Assembly (NCBI GenBank): GCA_034687125.1 | Contig: JAQGBZ010000244.1 | Coordinates: forward strand, 32,706-96,705 | Direction: 5' to 3' | Source: Neelides folsomi | Taxonomy: Eukaryota > Arthropoda > Collembola > Neelipleona > Neelidae | DNA length: 64,000 nucleotides | Shown: positions 63,605 through 64,000 of the stretch, one piece after another | Layout: each line of letters starts with the position of its first letter | Position numbering within the stretch: position 1 is the first letter of the stretch | Position numbers and translations under genes: made by a program | Notes under the pieces: generated by a model | Told to the model about the DNA's origin: nothing | Seen by the model: only the letters and a program-made list of their open reading frames with translations | Databases searched by the model: none

Positions 63605-63678
63605 ATATAAGTGTAATTGACATAAAAGTATTAGTGATGATAAAATAGTATAGTACAATCTTCGTCCTTTGAATCCTC

Positions 63679-63700
63679 CCTTGTTACATATGTAACAAGG
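63679..63700. other. perfect 22-base palindrome
   Basis: CCTTGTTACAT is followed directly by its reverse complement ATGTAACAAGG, without a spacer. It could be a dimeric protein-binding site or the end of an unrecognised element. Confidence 0.7.
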
Positions 63701-63768
63701 TTAATAAATTAAATTTGATTATTTGAGGCACATTTTGTGTTACATTTATTTGGTCACTTTGCACAACT

Positions 63769-63796
63769 CACTTCACAAGTCATTCACTTCACAAGT
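63769..63796 (+). repeat. 12-bp direct repeat
   Basis: CACTTCACAAGT at 63769-63780 and 63785-63796, separated by four bases. Confidence 0.85.
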
Positions 63797-64000
63797 AATT
63801 GAAATTGTATCATTATTTTTTTACACAAAGAATTGGTGAGATTTGAATTCTCGTTCATTTCACTCGATCAAACCAATACTTCTACTCAATATTTTATTTC
63901 ACTTTAGATAATTCGATTTCTCGCTTAAATTAACTTTAATGGATATAAAAATTAGGCAAATTTTGTTAAATAAAATTAACTCTAATCGTAAAAGTATACT

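Larger units (their letters stand above)
62971..64000. other. intergenic DNA with small repeats, no gene seen
   Basis: AT-rich, without supported coding sequence. It holds a TTAGG-type run, a perfect palindrome and a short direct repeat, listed separately. Confidence 0.5.

Noticed and set aside
1-64000. CRISPR arrays, prokaryotic operons or viral genes
   Set aside because: No spacer-repeat arrays, no tightly packed co-directional frames and no viral protein motifs were seen. Gene structure is eukaryotic throughout.

Overview
The window is AT-rich animal DNA with short GT-AG introns. The presence of degenerate divergent ionotropic receptors (IRs) and an FMRFamide-receptor-like GPCR points to an arthropod. 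A mite or another small arthropod fits best, but the species cannot be fixed from the sequence. No viral, phage, CRISPR or convincing tRNA content was seen.

Left part (1-10.4 kb). A TATA-driven three-exon gene for an unrecognised 111-aa protein (1.8-4.2 kb) is followed by an intact three-exon FMRFamide-receptor-like GPCR (5.7-7.1 kb). After that come a broken IR-like gene and a second broken copy of its 3' end (7.7-9.7 kb).

Middle and right (10.4-60.6 kb). Almost all of this is one minus-strand gene of eleven exons. Spliced, it gives an uninterrupted 692-aa fusion of pseudouridine-5'-phosphate glycosidase (IndA/PsuG fold) and a PfkB-family kinase, the animal pseudouridine-salvage enzyme. Exons 1-7 lie at 52.9-60.6 kb and exons 8-11 at 10.4-12.5 kb, so intron 7 is about 40.4 kb. 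Two other genes sit inside its introns. A same-strand ABCA transporter relic (54.4-57.8 kb) lies in intron 4. An opposite-strand tetraspanin with an unusually long second extracellular loop (38.5-44.5 kb) lies in intron 7.

The rest of intron 7 is not featureless. It alternates between very AT-rich DNA and roughly three dozen islands, each a few hundred bases and richer in G+C. By eye, nearly every island is G/T-rich on its left and C/A-rich on its right. The same layout precedes the TATA promoter at 1.81 kb and surrounds several exons. The word ACTATATCCTGC recurs on the plus strand just to the right of islands. Intron 7 also holds a 5S-rRNA-like SINE-type element (22.7-23.2 kb), a foldback MITE (28.2 kb), a long hairpin (36.5 kb) and decayed tandem arrays. 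A second MITE, with an 8-bp target duplication, is in intron 3.

Right end (61.5-63 kb). A second frameshifted IR gene lies on the minus strand, so disrupted chemoreceptor genes lie on both sides of the giant gene.
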